The notes beneath the pieces were generated by a model. The model was given only the letters and a program-made list of their open reading frames with translations, searched no databases and had not been told where the DNA came from. Shown piece after piece: positions 16,942 through 25,879 of a stretch of 34,054 nt of DNA. How positions within the stretch are numbered: the stretch's first letter is position 1; the number at the start of each line of letters is the position of its first letter. Origin of the DNA: an uncultured Colwellia sp. (lineage in GTDB: Bacteria; Pseudomonadota; Gammaproteobacteria; Enterobacterales; Alteromonadaceae); NCBI GenBank assembly GCA_913020705.1, contig CAJWBY010000027.1:1-34054 (forward strand), in the 5' to 3' direction. A program made the position numbers and the translations under genes.

Positions 16942-18312
16942 CTAAAACCATTCATCTTTAACTTTGCCATAATGAAAATATCCCCATTGACCAACGCGTC
17001 TTAATGGCGCGAAAGGAAACTTGGGTAGTTCACAATTATATAAAGGCAGATTTGCTATTTTCGGGTCAATTGTTTTTTCAGCAACTTTTTCAGCTAAACG
17101 TTTACCCGCTTGAACCGAAAATGACACACCTGAACCACAGTAACCCATACTATAGAAAACACTCTTTTTCTTATTTTGATAAATATGTGGTAAATCATCT
17201 AGCGCCATACAAATCCAACCAGACCATGCATATTGATATTTCAAATTTTCCAGTGGTGGAAAACTTGTTTTTAACACCGCTAATAAACGTTGTGCGTAAT
17301 AAGGATCCTCTGCAGACTTCCCTGTAATAGCGCCACGGCCACCAAATAGAATACGATTATCTGGCAGCTTTCGGTAATAGTATTTAAGTGCGCGTGTATC
17401 CATCACGACATTTGACGTTAAGAAATTACACTCGGCTAATTGTTGTTCTGACAATGGTTCAGTAACAATAATTTGCGACAATACTGGCAAAGTGCGGTCT
17501 GTTGTTAATGAATGAAAACCTTTAGGAGTATAACCATTTGTAGCTATTACTACTTTTTTTGCAGTAACAATACCTTTAGGTGTCACTAATTTTTGTTGAT
17601 TTCCTTCATCTAAAACCTCTAATACCGGAGAACTTGTATGTACTTTAGCGCCAGCCTCACGTGCTAAACGTTGGTATCCCCACGCAAGTTTCAGGGGATT
17701 TATACCAAAGCCGTCTTTATAACGAATTGCACCATAAGCATTTTTATCGTCCATGTATTGTTGACGCACTTCATTTCTAGTCAAAATCTCTACATCACTA
17801 TTTTTGATGCCTGCAAATGTTTTCTGTTGAAGTTCAGCTTGGCTAATAAGTTCAGCTAACTTACTTGGTTTGTGTGCAACCTTTAAAAACCCACGCTCTT
17901 GAACATCGCAATCTATACCTTCAGCGATCAGTGACTTTACCGTTTCTACGCCATCGCACATTTCATCATAAATGCCGCGCATCACTTCTTCACCCCATTT
18001 CGTCGCCATATCGCTATAAGATTTGCGACCTGAAGACTTAAGAATAAATCCAGCATTTCTGCCACTACAGCCCCAAGCTGTTTGGTTAGCTTCAAGTACG
18101 TGTGCTTTAATGCCATGATCTCGCGCTAAATGTAATGCACAAGACAGCCCGGTATAACCTGCACCAATAATTGCTACATCAACATCGATGTCTTGACTTA
18201 TTTCACCATCATCTTGTGGCGCATTATTTTGGACATCAGCATTTTCAGCCCAATAACTTTTAGGATATTCAACGCCACAACCAGGAGATTTATCGTGTAA
18301 AGGATCGTACAT
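16942..18312 (-). CDS. FAD-dependent amine oxidoreductase (DAO family, PuuB-like)
   Basis: A 456-residue glycine/D-amino-acid oxidase-fold flavoenzyme. The FAD-binding Rossmann motif VAIIGAGYTGLSCALHLA is at about 47-64, ending in the acidic ribose contact of VLEAN near 75. SGRNAGFILKSSG (about 83-95) is the flavin-loop signature seen in gamma-glutamylputrescine oxidoreductase (PuuB) and OrdL-like enzymes. A second FAD contact lies at VVIATNGYTP (about 264-273), and the C-terminal MGYCGSGVSFSVQAGK segment is near 400-415. The substrate is probably a secondary amine or gamma-glutamylated polyamine, but no other puu gene is present. It is divergent from the GNAT gene and ends 12 bp from the anti-sigma gene without a visible terminator. 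Confidence 0.88.
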   Translation of the reverse strand: MYDPLHDKSPGCGVEYPKSYWAENADVQNNAPQDDGEISQDIDVDVAIIGAGYTGLSCALHLARDHGIKAHVLEANQTAWGCSGRNAGFILKSSGRKSYSDMATKWGEEVMRGIYDEMCDGVETVKSLIAEGIDCDVQERGFLKVAHKPSKLAELISQAELQQKTFAGIKNSDVEILTRNEVRQQYMDDKNAYGAIRYKDGFGINPLKLAWGYQRLAREAGAKVHTSSPVLEVLDEGNQQKLVTPKGIVTAKKVVIATNGYTPKGFHSLTTDRTLPVLSQIIVTEPLSEQQLAECNFLTSNVVMDTRALKYYYRKLPDNRILFGGRGAITGKSAEDPYYAQRLLAVLKTSFPPLENLKYQYAWSGWICMALDDLPHIYQNKKKSVFYSMGYCGSGVSFSVQAGKRLAEKVAEKTIDPKIANLPLYNCELPKFPFAPLRRVGQWGYFHYGKVKDEWF

Positions 18313-18421
18313 TTTTTTATAACTGCTTTAATGAAGAAAACCACAGAAACCTTACCGTAATTATTGTAAATTTGCTAAGCTGAATGTATAAAAATCACCT
18401 TTATTTAAACAAACATTCAAA

Positions 18422-19027
18422 ATGACAATACATAACGAAGAAGAAAAGTCTCAAGTATCCTATCGAGAGATGCAGCCTGTAGATTTTTCTGCTGTAATAG
18501 CTTTAGGGACGGCCGTACATGGCGCTGGTTATATCGATGATTCTATTATTATTACTTGGTATCAAAAGGGCCTATTAAAGACAAGTGAATCAGAAGAAGT
18601 TAATGCAAACTTTGTCGCATACTATAATGAAAAATTGATTGGCTTTCGATTAACCTACGCCATTAATCAATGGGAAGTAGACCAATGGTGCAGTCCAGAA
18701 TTATGGCCACAGCCCAGCAATAAAGTTTGTTATTTCAAATGTAATACCGTTGATGAAAACTATCGAGGATATGGTGTTGGTAGTCAGTTACTTAAATTAT
18801 CGACGCAAGCAGCGATCAAGCAAGGTGCAACTGCCGGTGTGAGTCATTTGTGGAAACAAAGCCCGGGGAACAGTGCTGTTAAATATTTTACCAAATGTGG
18901 CGGTATTCTCATAAAAGAACACGCGGACCGCTGGAATGAATTAAGCAAACAAGGCTATGAATGCCCTGAATGCGAAAATGAATGTCATTGTGCTGCTGCA
19001 GAAATGATCATTAACTTTAATATATGA
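18422..19027 (+). CDS. GNAT-family N-acetyltransferase with C-terminal cysteine cluster
   Basis: A 201-residue GNAT protein. The acetyl-CoA-binding motif A is NTVDENYRGYGVGSQLLKL (about 108-126), with the pyrophosphate loop RGYGVG, followed by the SAVKYFTKCGG motif B region (151-161). The last 20 residues carry CPECENECHC (Cys181, 184, 188, 190), a CxxCxxxCxC arrangement able to bind zinc or another metal and absent from ordinary GNAT enzymes. Substrate is unknown. It is divergent from the FAD amine oxidoreductase (109 bp between starts) and convergent with a class V PLP enzyme. An amine-metabolism link is possible but unproven. Confidence 0.85.
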   Translation: MTIHNEEEKSQVSYREMQPVDFSAVIALGTAVHGAGYIDDSIIITWYQKGLLKTSESEEVNANFVAYYNEKLIGFRLTYAINQWEVDQWCSPELWPQPSNKVCYFKCNTVDENYRGYGVGSQLLKLSTQAAIKQGATAGVSHLWKQSPGNSAVKYFTKCGGILIKEHADRWNELSKQGYECPECENECHCAAAEMIINFNI

Positions 19028-19058
19028 TCATCTCCTGCGTACTTAAAAGAGCTAAATA

Positions 19059-20624
19059 TTAGCCAAATATTTTCTTGAGTAATGAAGGCGACGTATGAAC
19101 TTCAAAGTCACTCTCAATATGAACATCTTCTTCAGTCTTTATTTCTTCAATATCAGTAAGTTTTAATGGTTGAAAGTCTGTAAGACTTGGGTATTCAACC
19201 GAAGCATTTTTATGTTCAAAATCTCCAGATGCGGGATTAAAACGATATTCATTTGCCCATTCTATTATATTTTCAGTAACCTGATTAATTGCATCAACAA
19301 TGTATTTAACTTCTTTATCAGACGTTGTTGGATGAAATGATGCACGTATCCAACCGGGTTTTTCAGCGTAATCACCCATGTTAATTTTTTCAGTTATTTT
19401 ATTAGATGTATCATGATCAACATTCAGTAAAATGTGGCCGTAAGTTCCGGCACATGAACAACCGCCACGCGTTTGCACGCCAAATTTGTCATTAAGTAAA
19501 CGTACCACTAAATTATAATGAACATTAGGTATATAAAAAGAAACAATGGCCAAACGGTCTTGAATATTTTTTTCTAACATCACAACTTTGTCATTTTTTG
19601 CTAATTCCCCCATCACATAACTCGTAATTTCTTTTTCACGGGCGGTAATATTATCAACGCCCATAGCATTCTTTACTTTTATCGCTAATGCAGTACGAAT
19701 ACATTGCAAAAACCCTGGTGTTCCACCATCTTCACGCATTTCAATATTATTGAAAAAACTATGCTCACCCCACGGGTTTGTCCACGTTACGGTTCCACCA
19801 CCGGGGTGATCTGGCACTTTATTTTTATAGAGTGCTTTATTGAAAATGAGAACACCTGAGCTGCCCGGTCCACCGAGAAATTTATGGGGTGAAAAAAAGA
19901 TAGCATCTAACGCTTGCTTAGGATTTGTTGGATGCATATCAATATCAACATAAGGTGCTGAACACGCAAAGTCGACAAAACATAAACCGCCATGCTCGTG
20001 CATTATTTCTGCTAATTGATAATAAGGTGTTTTAATCCCCGTAACATTTGAACAAGATGAAAAGGAACCTATTTTTACTTTTCGGTCTTGATACTGTTCT
20101 AGTAAGAGGTTTAAGTGTTCTAACGACGGTAAACCTTGGCTGTCAGGATCAACAATTTCTAAGGTAACATCACATTCATACCATGTGGTTTGGTTTGAGT
20201 GATGCTCCATATGCGTAATGAAAACGACAGGTTTATCAGAGTCATCAAACTTCACTTGCTCTTGCATACGTTCAGGAATACGTAAACCGAGAATACGTTG
20301 AAACTTATTTATAACCCCTGTCATACCTGCATCTGCCGTGATCAACACGTCGTTATCACAAGCATTTACATGGTGTTTTATAATTTGCTGTGCATCATGA
20401 TAAGCATGAGTCATCGCACAACCTGTTAAGTTGGTTTCTGTATGCGTATTGGCAACAAAGGGACCTAAGGTATTCGTAATATAGTTTTCAATAGGCGCGT
20501 AAAGTCTGCCACTTGCTGTCCAATCCGCATAGACAATATCTAATTGCTGACCATTAATTTCATGTGTTAAAGATTGACCAATAATATTATTTCTAAAGGG
20601 AATAAAGTGATTTTCAAGTGACAT
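19059..20624 (-). CDS. Class V aminotransferase-fold PLP enzyme (cysteine desulfurase-like)
   Basis: A 521-residue fold-type I PLP protein. The Schiff-base lysine is Lys248 in FFSPHKFLGGPGSSG. The cofactor-stacking histidine region is MEHHSNQ (139-145), and the PLP-binding aspartate lies in VDFACSAPY (217-225). A late TRGGCSCAGTYGH segment (385-397) supplies Cys389 and Cys391 where SufS-type desulfurases carry a catalytic cysteine loop. The last 55-60 residues are a Glu/Asp-rich tail beyond the catalytic fold. It could be a desulfurase, a lyase or an aminotransferase, and the exact reaction cannot be decided. No suf or isc partners are nearby. It is divergent from the DUF885 gene across a 308-bp gap. 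Confidence 0.85.
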   Translation of the reverse strand: MSLENHFIPFRNNIIGQSLTHEINGQQLDIVYADWTASGRLYAPIENYITNTLGPFVANTHTETNLTGCAMTHAYHDAQQIIKHHVNACDNDVLITADAGMTGVINKFQRILGLRIPERMQEQVKFDDSDKPVVFITHMEHHSNQTTWYECDVTLEIVDPDSQGLPSLEHLNLLLEQYQDRKVKIGSFSSCSNVTGIKTPYYQLAEIMHEHGGLCFVDFACSAPYVDIDMHPTNPKQALDAIFFSPHKFLGGPGSSGVLIFNKALYKNKVPDHPGGGTVTWTNPWGEHSFFNNIEMREDGGTPGFLQCIRTALAIKVKNAMGVDNITAREKEITSYVMGELAKNDKVVMLEKNIQDRLAIVSFYIPNVHYNLVVRLLNDKFGVQTRGGCSCAGTYGHILLNVDHDTSNKITEKINMGDYAEKPGWIRASFHPTTSDKEVKYIVDAINQVTENIIEWANEYRFNPASGDFEHKNASVEYPSLTDFQPLKLTDIEEIKTEEDVHIESDFEVHTSPSLLKKIFG

Positions 20625-20932
20625 GATTTTTAGCTCGCGGTTTTTTTTGATAAAATAATTCTAACAAAAAACCAAATACGAGCAACCAAAAACCAATAAA
20701 AACAACAAATACGCAAAATAGTTTCAGATAATTCAAATCAAGAGAAAAAATGTCTAATTTAAATGGCAATATGTTCGACTAACGAAAACTCATTTTTTAG
20801 AAAAAATGATGAAAGACCTGAGTTTGTCAGGTATTTAAGCTGATAAGTAAAACAATTCGTCTCACAAACCTATTTACTTCCAAAGAATTAAGTTAGCGTA
20901 TAACTATTGATAACTACAAAAATTATATAAAC
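20625..20932. other. 308-bp divergent intergenic region with two small palindromes
   Basis: AT-rich sequence between the start of the class V PLP gene and the start of the DUF885 gene, so it should hold both promoters. Two perfect inverted repeats stand out: CATTTTTT-AG-AAAAAATG (20791-20808) and ACCTGA-GTTTG-TCAGGT (20816-20832). No coding frame longer than about 10 codons with a ribosome site was seen, and no convincing -35/-10 pair. Confidence 0.5.
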
Positions 20933-22798
20933 ATGAATTTTTCTTTAGGTCGATTACTGTCTGTCCCAGTGATTATGATTACACTTAGCGCTTGTCAAAT
21001 AACGAATAACAATATTGATTCCACTCAGAATACAGCCAATGAACAATTTAATAGTGCTGTTAAGCAACTATTAGATCATCGCAACAGCAAAGGACTTTAT
21101 AAACAAGACAAAGTCGAAAATGAAACCGTGAAGGAAGAACGTTATTGGCCTGATTTATCACCAAGAGCTTTAGAGAAGAAATATCAAGAACGGGTGGCCA
21201 TAGCATCGGTGTTTGAAGCTATCAATCAAGATTCCCTCTCAGACGATAACAAGATTAACTATTCCATCATTAAAGCTCAGCTTGATAATAATGTTGCTAA
21301 TTATCAATTTAAATCGCATTACATGCCTTTCAAATCAGAGTCAGGATTTCACTCAAATTTAAATTTTGTAATCAACAATACAACATTTAAAAAAGAAAAA
21401 GATATTGAATTATATTTAAAAAAACTATCTGCGCTTCCTGAATATTTCGATCAAAATATTTACTGGATGCAACAAGGTTTGGCAACAGGAATTACTCAGC
21501 CTCAAGCAGTTTTAGTTGGATATGAGCAATCAATACTTGCCTTTATTCCTGCCTATGTTGAAGATTCTGAGTTTCTTAAACCTTTTACCACAGCATCTAC
21601 GTTAATTGACGCTAAGGTTCTGTCTGATAAGAAACAACAGCTTATTGAAATATTGAAAGCTAAAGTTATTCCTGCTTATCAAAACTATTATCATTTTTTT
21701 ACACAAGAATATTTTCCAAACGCTCGGAAAACCATCGGCGTTTCTGAGACGCCTAACGGAAATGAATTTTATAAAAATCGTGCGAAACATTACACTACGA
21801 CAGACATGACGCCTGAACAAATTCATGAACTAGGTTTAAGTGAAGTTAAGCGTATTCGAACAGAAATGGCTGAGATTATTGTAAAAACGGGATTTAAAGG
21901 GTCCTTCACTGAATTCACTCATTTTTTACGTACTGATCCACAATTTTACGCCAAAACACCATTAGAGTTGATTAAAGAAGCGTCATATATTGCTAAACAA
22001 ATGGATGCAAAATTACCGGCGTTATTTAAACATTTACCAAGATCACCTTATGGTGTTGCTCCGGTACCAGACAGCATTGCGCCTAAATATACTACCGGTC
22101 GCTATATTGGCGCGCAAAACGATAGTCAGCCTGGATATTACTGGGTAAATACTTACGCATTAGACAAACGTCCACTTTATGTATTGCCCGCGCTTACATT
22201 GCATGAAGGCGTCCCAGGGCATCATTTACAAATATCACTTAATGCCGAATTAGATAACTTACCTTCGTACCGCAGAAATGCTTATATTTCTGCCTTCGGT
22301 GAAGGTTGGGGGTTATATTCTGAATGGTTAGGTATTGAAGCAGGTATTTACCAAGATCACTACAGTAACTTCGGTCGCCTAACTTATGAAATGTGGCGTG
22401 CTGCGCGTCTTGTTGTTGATACTGGTATGCATGTTATGGGATGGTCAAGAGAACGTGCCATGAACTTTATGACCAATAACACCGCACTTTCAACACATAA
22501 TGTAAAAACAGAAATTGACCGTTATATTTCTTGGGCAGGACAAGCGTTATCATACAAGATTGGGGAAATTACCATCAGAAACCTCCGTAAAAAAACGGAA
22601 GAACAATTAGGTAAAAACTTTGATGTGCGTGAATTTCATCATCAAATATTGAAAAATGGCTCTGTGCCTTTAAACGTACTTGAAAAGCAAATCAATGAAT
22701 TTATTGAAACAACGTTAGTAAAAATGGCAGAAGAAGAAAATAAAAAAATAAAAGCATCATATTTAATGACAAAGATGCAAATGAAAGTTTCACAATAG
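20933..22798 (+). CDS. DUF885 family lipoprotein, putative zinc peptidase
   Basis: A 621-residue predicted lipoprotein (lipobox LSAC, Cys21) of the DUF885 family, related to gluzincin-type metallopeptidases. The HEGVPGHH motif at 424-431 supplies zinc-ligand histidines and the catalytic glutamate (HExxxxH-like arrangement). FGEGWGLYSEWLG (about 455-467) supplies the distal acidic ligand region. The C-terminal YISWAGQALSYKIGEITI segment (about 529-546) is also conserved in the family. Secretion and lipid anchoring suggest peptide or dipeptide processing in the periplasm or at the surface. No clear Shine-Dalgarno precedes the ATG at 20933, but the signal peptide begins there. Confidence 0.88.
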   Translation: MNFSLGRLLSVPVIMITLSACQITNNNIDSTQNTANEQFNSAVKQLLDHRNSKGLYKQDKVENETVKEERYWPDLSPRALEKKYQERVAIASVFEAINQDSLSDDNKINYSIIKAQLDNNVANYQFKSHYMPFKSESGFHSNLNFVINNTTFKKEKDIELYLKKLSALPEYFDQNIYWMQQGLATGITQPQAVLVGYEQSILAFIPAYVEDSEFLKPFTTASTLIDAKVLSDKKQQLIEILKAKVIPAYQNYYHFFTQEYFPNARKTIGVSETPNGNEFYKNRAKHYTTTDMTPEQIHELGLSEVKRIRTEMAEIIVKTGFKGSFTEFTHFLRTDPQFYAKTPLELIKEASYIAKQMDAKLPALFKHLPRSPYGVAPVPDSIAPKYTTGRYIGAQNDSQPGYYWVNTYALDKRPLYVLPALTLHEGVPGHHLQISLNAELDNLPSYRRNAYISAFGEGWGLYSEWLGIEAGIYQDHYSNFGRLTYEMWRAARLVVDTGMHVMGWSRERAMNFMTNNTALSTHNVKTEIDRYISWAGQALSYKIGEITIRNLRKKTEEQLGKNFDVREFHHQILKNGSVPLNVLEKQINEFIETTLVKMAEEENKKIKASYLMTKMQMKVSQ

Positions 22799-22818
22799 GT
22801 CGATAGTATAGGCTGCGC

Positions 22819-22855
22819 GATGGGAGGGCAACATTAAAATTGTCAACCTCCCATC
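22819..22855. terminator. Strong hairpin between convergent DUF885 and chemoreceptor genes
   Basis: Perfect 9-bp GC-rich arms GATGGGAGG (22819-22827) and CCTCCCATC (22847-22855) enclose a 19-base loop. It lies 21 bp past the DUF885 stop. No T tract follows on either strand, so it may be an RNA 3'-end protector or a poor terminator rather than a classical intrinsic terminator. Confidence 0.4.
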
Positions 22856-23021
22856 ACTTGATATTAACTTAAAATGATAAACAGAAAACCCATACTAGTA
22901 CCACAATAATTTAGAGGCTCTCTGGCAGCTTGCTTTGAGTGACTCTCATTAAATCTAATATAGATAGTGCCCCATATTAATATATTTTTTGCTTCTTAAG
23001 GCAGAATAAAATAACTGTTTA

Positions 23022-24323
23022 TTATAACTTATCAACTGCTGCTGCAACCCCATTCATGCCTTGGTTTATTTCGACGAAAATACCATCTACTTGGGAAATC
23101 AGTTCCATTCCTGATTGTGATTTCTGCTGTGTCTCAAGAATATTTTTAGACAATGATGTTGATAAAGTTGTATTGTTTTTAACAACTTCGGATATTTCAG
23201 ATGTTGAGGTACTTGTTCTTGAGGCTAATTGCCTTACCTCATCAGCCACAACAGCAAAGCCTCGACCTTGTTCGCCAGCTCTAGCAGCTTCTATTGCCGC
23301 ATTTAAAGCTAATAAATTAGTTTGATCTGCAATAGATGAAATAGTGCTAACAATATTGCTTATTTTATCAGACTGATCGCTTATAGCTGCAATATCTTTA
23401 GCAACGACTTCTACATTATCGGTAATTTCACTCATGATAGAAACACTTTTTGCTAACACATCTTTGCCTTGATTTGATACTTGCTCTGTTTCTACTACGG
23501 TAGAGTGCACAGCCTCTGATGCACTTTTTATGTTAGCCACTCTTTCTGTGACATCAGTCGCAAATTTAACTATACGAAGTAATTTACCGTCTTCGTCTAA
23601 AACGGGATTGTAACTTGCCTCGATCCATAAAACATTACCATGTGCGTCTCTTCGCTCAAACAAGCCCTGAACAAATTCACCGTTATTTAATTTTCTCCAA
23701 AAATCTTTATATTGACTACTGGCAACTAAGTCTGGTGCACAGAATATTTTATGATGCTTCCCTTGAACGTCAGAAAGACTATAACCAGTAGCATTTAAGA
23801 AGTTTTTATTCGCTTCAATAATTGTTCCATCTAATTCAAAAGAAATTGTAGCAGTAGACTGATCTAACGCTTTTAATATGCCATTTTGAATATTAGATTT
23901 TACAACAAAGTCTGTGATATCGCTGGCAATTTTTACAACAGAAGTTATGCGGCCATCATCATCTTTAACGGCATTATAACTAGCTTCTAACCAAATAAGT
24001 TCTCTATCCTTAGTGAAACGTAAAAATCTGTCACTAATAGATTGACCGGAAGCAAGGCTCTTCCAGAATTGCTTATATTCGTTTGATTCTGCGTAAAATT
24101 TATCGCAGAAAATACGATGGTGTTTACCTTTAATTTCATCAAGGGAATAACCAACCGCATTTAAAAAATTTGTATTAGCATCTAATATGACTCCATCCGG
24201 AGTAAAGGCAATAAATGCAACTGACTTTTTTAGGCTCTCTAAAATATTATGTGATTCAGAAGCTTCTATTTGCTTTGGTGAAGGCGTGTTATCTATTGGT
24301 TTTTTTGAAAAAAAGAAACCCAT
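23022..24323 (-). CDS. Soluble PAS-PAS methyl-accepting chemotaxis protein, BdlA-like
   Basis: A 433-residue signal transducer with no membrane segment. PAS domain 1 covers about 25-140 ([28 protein letters not shown]). PAS domain 2 covers about 150-265 and is a clear duplicate of it ([27 protein letters not shown]). The MCP signalling domain covers about 280-433, with the CheA/CheW-contact tip [20 protein letters not shown] near 335-355. Order, length and the paired HHxIFC motifs fit BdlA of Pseudomonas, which controls biofilm dispersal, and Aer-type redox or oxygen receptors. The conserved Cys in each HHxIFC may matter for haem or redox sensing. It is convergent with the DUF885 gene, and no che gene is in the window. 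Confidence 0.88.
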   Translation of the reverse strand: MGFFFSKKPIDNTPSPKQIEASESHNILESLKKSVAFIAFTPDGVILDANTNFLNAVGYSLDEIKGKHHRIFCDKFYAESNEYKQFWKSLASGQSISDRFLRFTKDRELIWLEASYNAVKDDDGRITSVVKIASDITDFVVKSNIQNGILKALDQSTATISFELDGTIIEANKNFLNATGYSLSDVQGKHHKIFCAPDLVASSQYKDFWRKLNNGEFVQGLFERRDAHGNVLWIEASYNPVLDEDGKLLRIVKFATDVTERVANIKSASEAVHSTVVETEQVSNQGKDVLAKSVSIMSEITDNVEVVAKDIAAISDQSDKISNIVSTISSIADQTNLLALNAAIEAARAGEQGRGFAVVADEVRQLASRTSTSTSEISEVVKNNTTLSTSLSKNILETQQKSQSGMELISQVDGIFVEINQGMNGVAAAVDKL

Positions 24324-24461
24324 ATTCTATTCCTTTAACATATAAGTAAGTGTGATGATTTAATTGGTTTATTCTCGTAATTTATAACTATAGTACAATA
24401 AAACTTTATAATGCGATTGTATTTAGTTAAAGGCCTTTAATTGACTAATTTATAGCTGTGC

Positions 24462-25682
24462 TTATTTTTTTTTAGTTTTTTTTCTTGTTCTATTCGTTTT
24501 CGTAACTGGTTTCTTTTTCTTAACTTGTATAGGCGCTTTTGAAAATTCTTTATGGAAAGGCTGTTCTGTAACAACAGGAATGACTTGTCCAATGCTATTT
24601 TCAATAATCGTTAATTGCCTTATATCATTTTCTACCGCAAATGAAATGGCCATTCCACTTTTCCCTGCACGCGCAGTTCGTCCGATACGATGTATATAGT
24701 TTCTTGGATCTTCTGGAAGATTATAATTAATGACTAACGTAATATTATCAACATCAATTCCACGAGCAGCAACATCAGTGGCAACTAATACTCTTAAATT
24801 AGAATCTTTAAAATTTTGTAACGCTTCCTCTCTCACTGCTTGTGTCTTACCGCTGTGAAGGCTTGCGGCAGTAATTGATGCTTTTTCTAATGCTTTAACA
24901 ATGATGTCAGCACCATACTTTGTTTTACAAAAGATGAGCACTTTTTCAAACTCAGATTTTGTCAGAATATTAAATAACAAAGGAACTTTATTTGATTTAT
25001 CAAGATGGTATACACTTTGATTTACCAAGTCGATAGTAACCGTTTCAGCAGTAATTTGAACTTTTTTTGGCTCTGTTAATATTGCGTCTGCAAGTATCTC
25101 TATTTCAGCAGGCATAGTTGCTGAAAATAATAGTGTTTGTCGGTTCTTTGGCAGTTTAGATATGATAGTTTGAACATCATTAAAAAAACCCATATCAAGC
25201 ATAGTATCTGCTTCATCTAAGACAAAGACTTCTAACGCCTGAAAATTTATATCGCCTGTTTCAATTAAATCCAATAACCTTCCAGGGGTAGCCACTAAAA
25301 TATCAAGTCCAAGTGCAATCGCGTCAACTTGACCTTGTCTTCCTACACCACCATAAACAACCTTCGTTTTAAGCTCTAAACCATCAGAGTAGTCATCAAT
25401 ATTTAGCATTATTTGCGAGGCAAGTTCTCTCGTGGGTGTCAGTATGAGCGAACGCGTGCTCTTAGCGTTGATATCTATCTTATTTCGACCAAATTTATTG
25501 ATAATAGGTAATGAAAAGGCCGCAGTTTTTCCTGTTCCCGTTTGCGCTATACCAATAAGGTCATTCCCATTAATAAGCGTTGGAATACATTCTTTTTGGA
25601 TGGGTGTGGGCTGTTTATATCCTTTCAGATTAAGACGGTCAATAATTGACTCTAAAAGTGAAAATTCTTTAAATTCTGACAT
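24462..25682 (-). CDS. DEAD-box ATP-dependent RNA helicase (RhlE-like)
   Basis: A 406-residue helicase with all core motifs: Q motif YKQPTPIQKE, motif I AQTGTGKT (about 46-53), Ia PTRELA, Ib TPGRLLD and II DEAD (about 157-160). These are followed by III SAT, IV VLIFCKTK, V TDVAARGIDVD and VI HRIGRTARAGKSG (about 325-337). The C-terminus is a short Lys/Arg-rich tail (last 20 residues) that probably binds RNA. Such helicases act in ribosome assembly and RNA decay, often in the cold. A longer start at 25706 exists. The ATG at 25682 is chosen because CGAGG lies 5 bases upstream of it and homologous proteins begin at the SEFKEFSLL-like position. Confidence 0.93.
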   Translation of the reverse strand: MSEFKEFSLLESIIDRLNLKGYKQPTPIQKECIPTLINGNDLIGIAQTGTGKTAAFSLPIINKFGRNKIDINAKSTRSLILTPTRELASQIMLNIDDYSDGLELKTKVVYGGVGRQGQVDAIALGLDILVATPGRLLDLIETGDINFQALEVFVLDEADTMLDMGFFNDVQTIISKLPKNRQTLLFSATMPAEIEILADAILTEPKKVQITAETVTIDLVNQSVYHLDKSNKVPLLFNILTKSEFEKVLIFCKTKYGADIIVKALEKASITAASLHSGKTQAVREEALQNFKDSNLRVLVATDVAARGIDVDNITLVINYNLPEDPRNYIHRIGRTARAGKSGMAISFAVENDIRQLTIIENSIGQVIPVVTEQPFHKEFSKAPIQVKKKKPVTKTNRTRKKTKKK

Positions 25683-25879
25683 GTTGCCTCGGTATTCTTT
25701 AATCAATAGACATTATTGTAACAGAATGACCCAACAGAATGCTTTAACATATTTAATACCTATTCAAGGTCTTGTCTTTACTCGGTATACGTTATGAACT
25801 TTCAAGTTAGCGCTTATCTGGGTATAAAACTTTGCAGCCGCATTAAAGTAACGGTTGATATATGTTTAATATGAATAAT

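Noticed and set aside
23056..23325. Plus-strand open frame of 89 codons opposite the chemoreceptor
   Set aside because: It mirrors the highly conserved MCP signalling domain on the other strand. Long antisense frames are expected there, and it has no protein signature.
24427..24440. Perfect palindrome TTAAAGGCCTTTAA before the chemoreceptor-helicase junction
   Set aside because: It has no loop and no following T tract, and lies 21 bp past the helicase stop. Not convincing as a terminator or operator.
23022..25682. Defence-island idea from the neighbouring helicase and signalling protein
   Set aside because: The helicase is a standard DEAD-box RNA helicase and the neighbour is a chemoreceptor. 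No nuclease, methylase or toxin gene accompanies them.
25720..25741. Two direct copies of AACAGAATG with a 13-bp period before the helicase gene
   Set aside because: Only two 9-bp copies in AT-rich sequence. Too short to call a repeat element or CRISPR.
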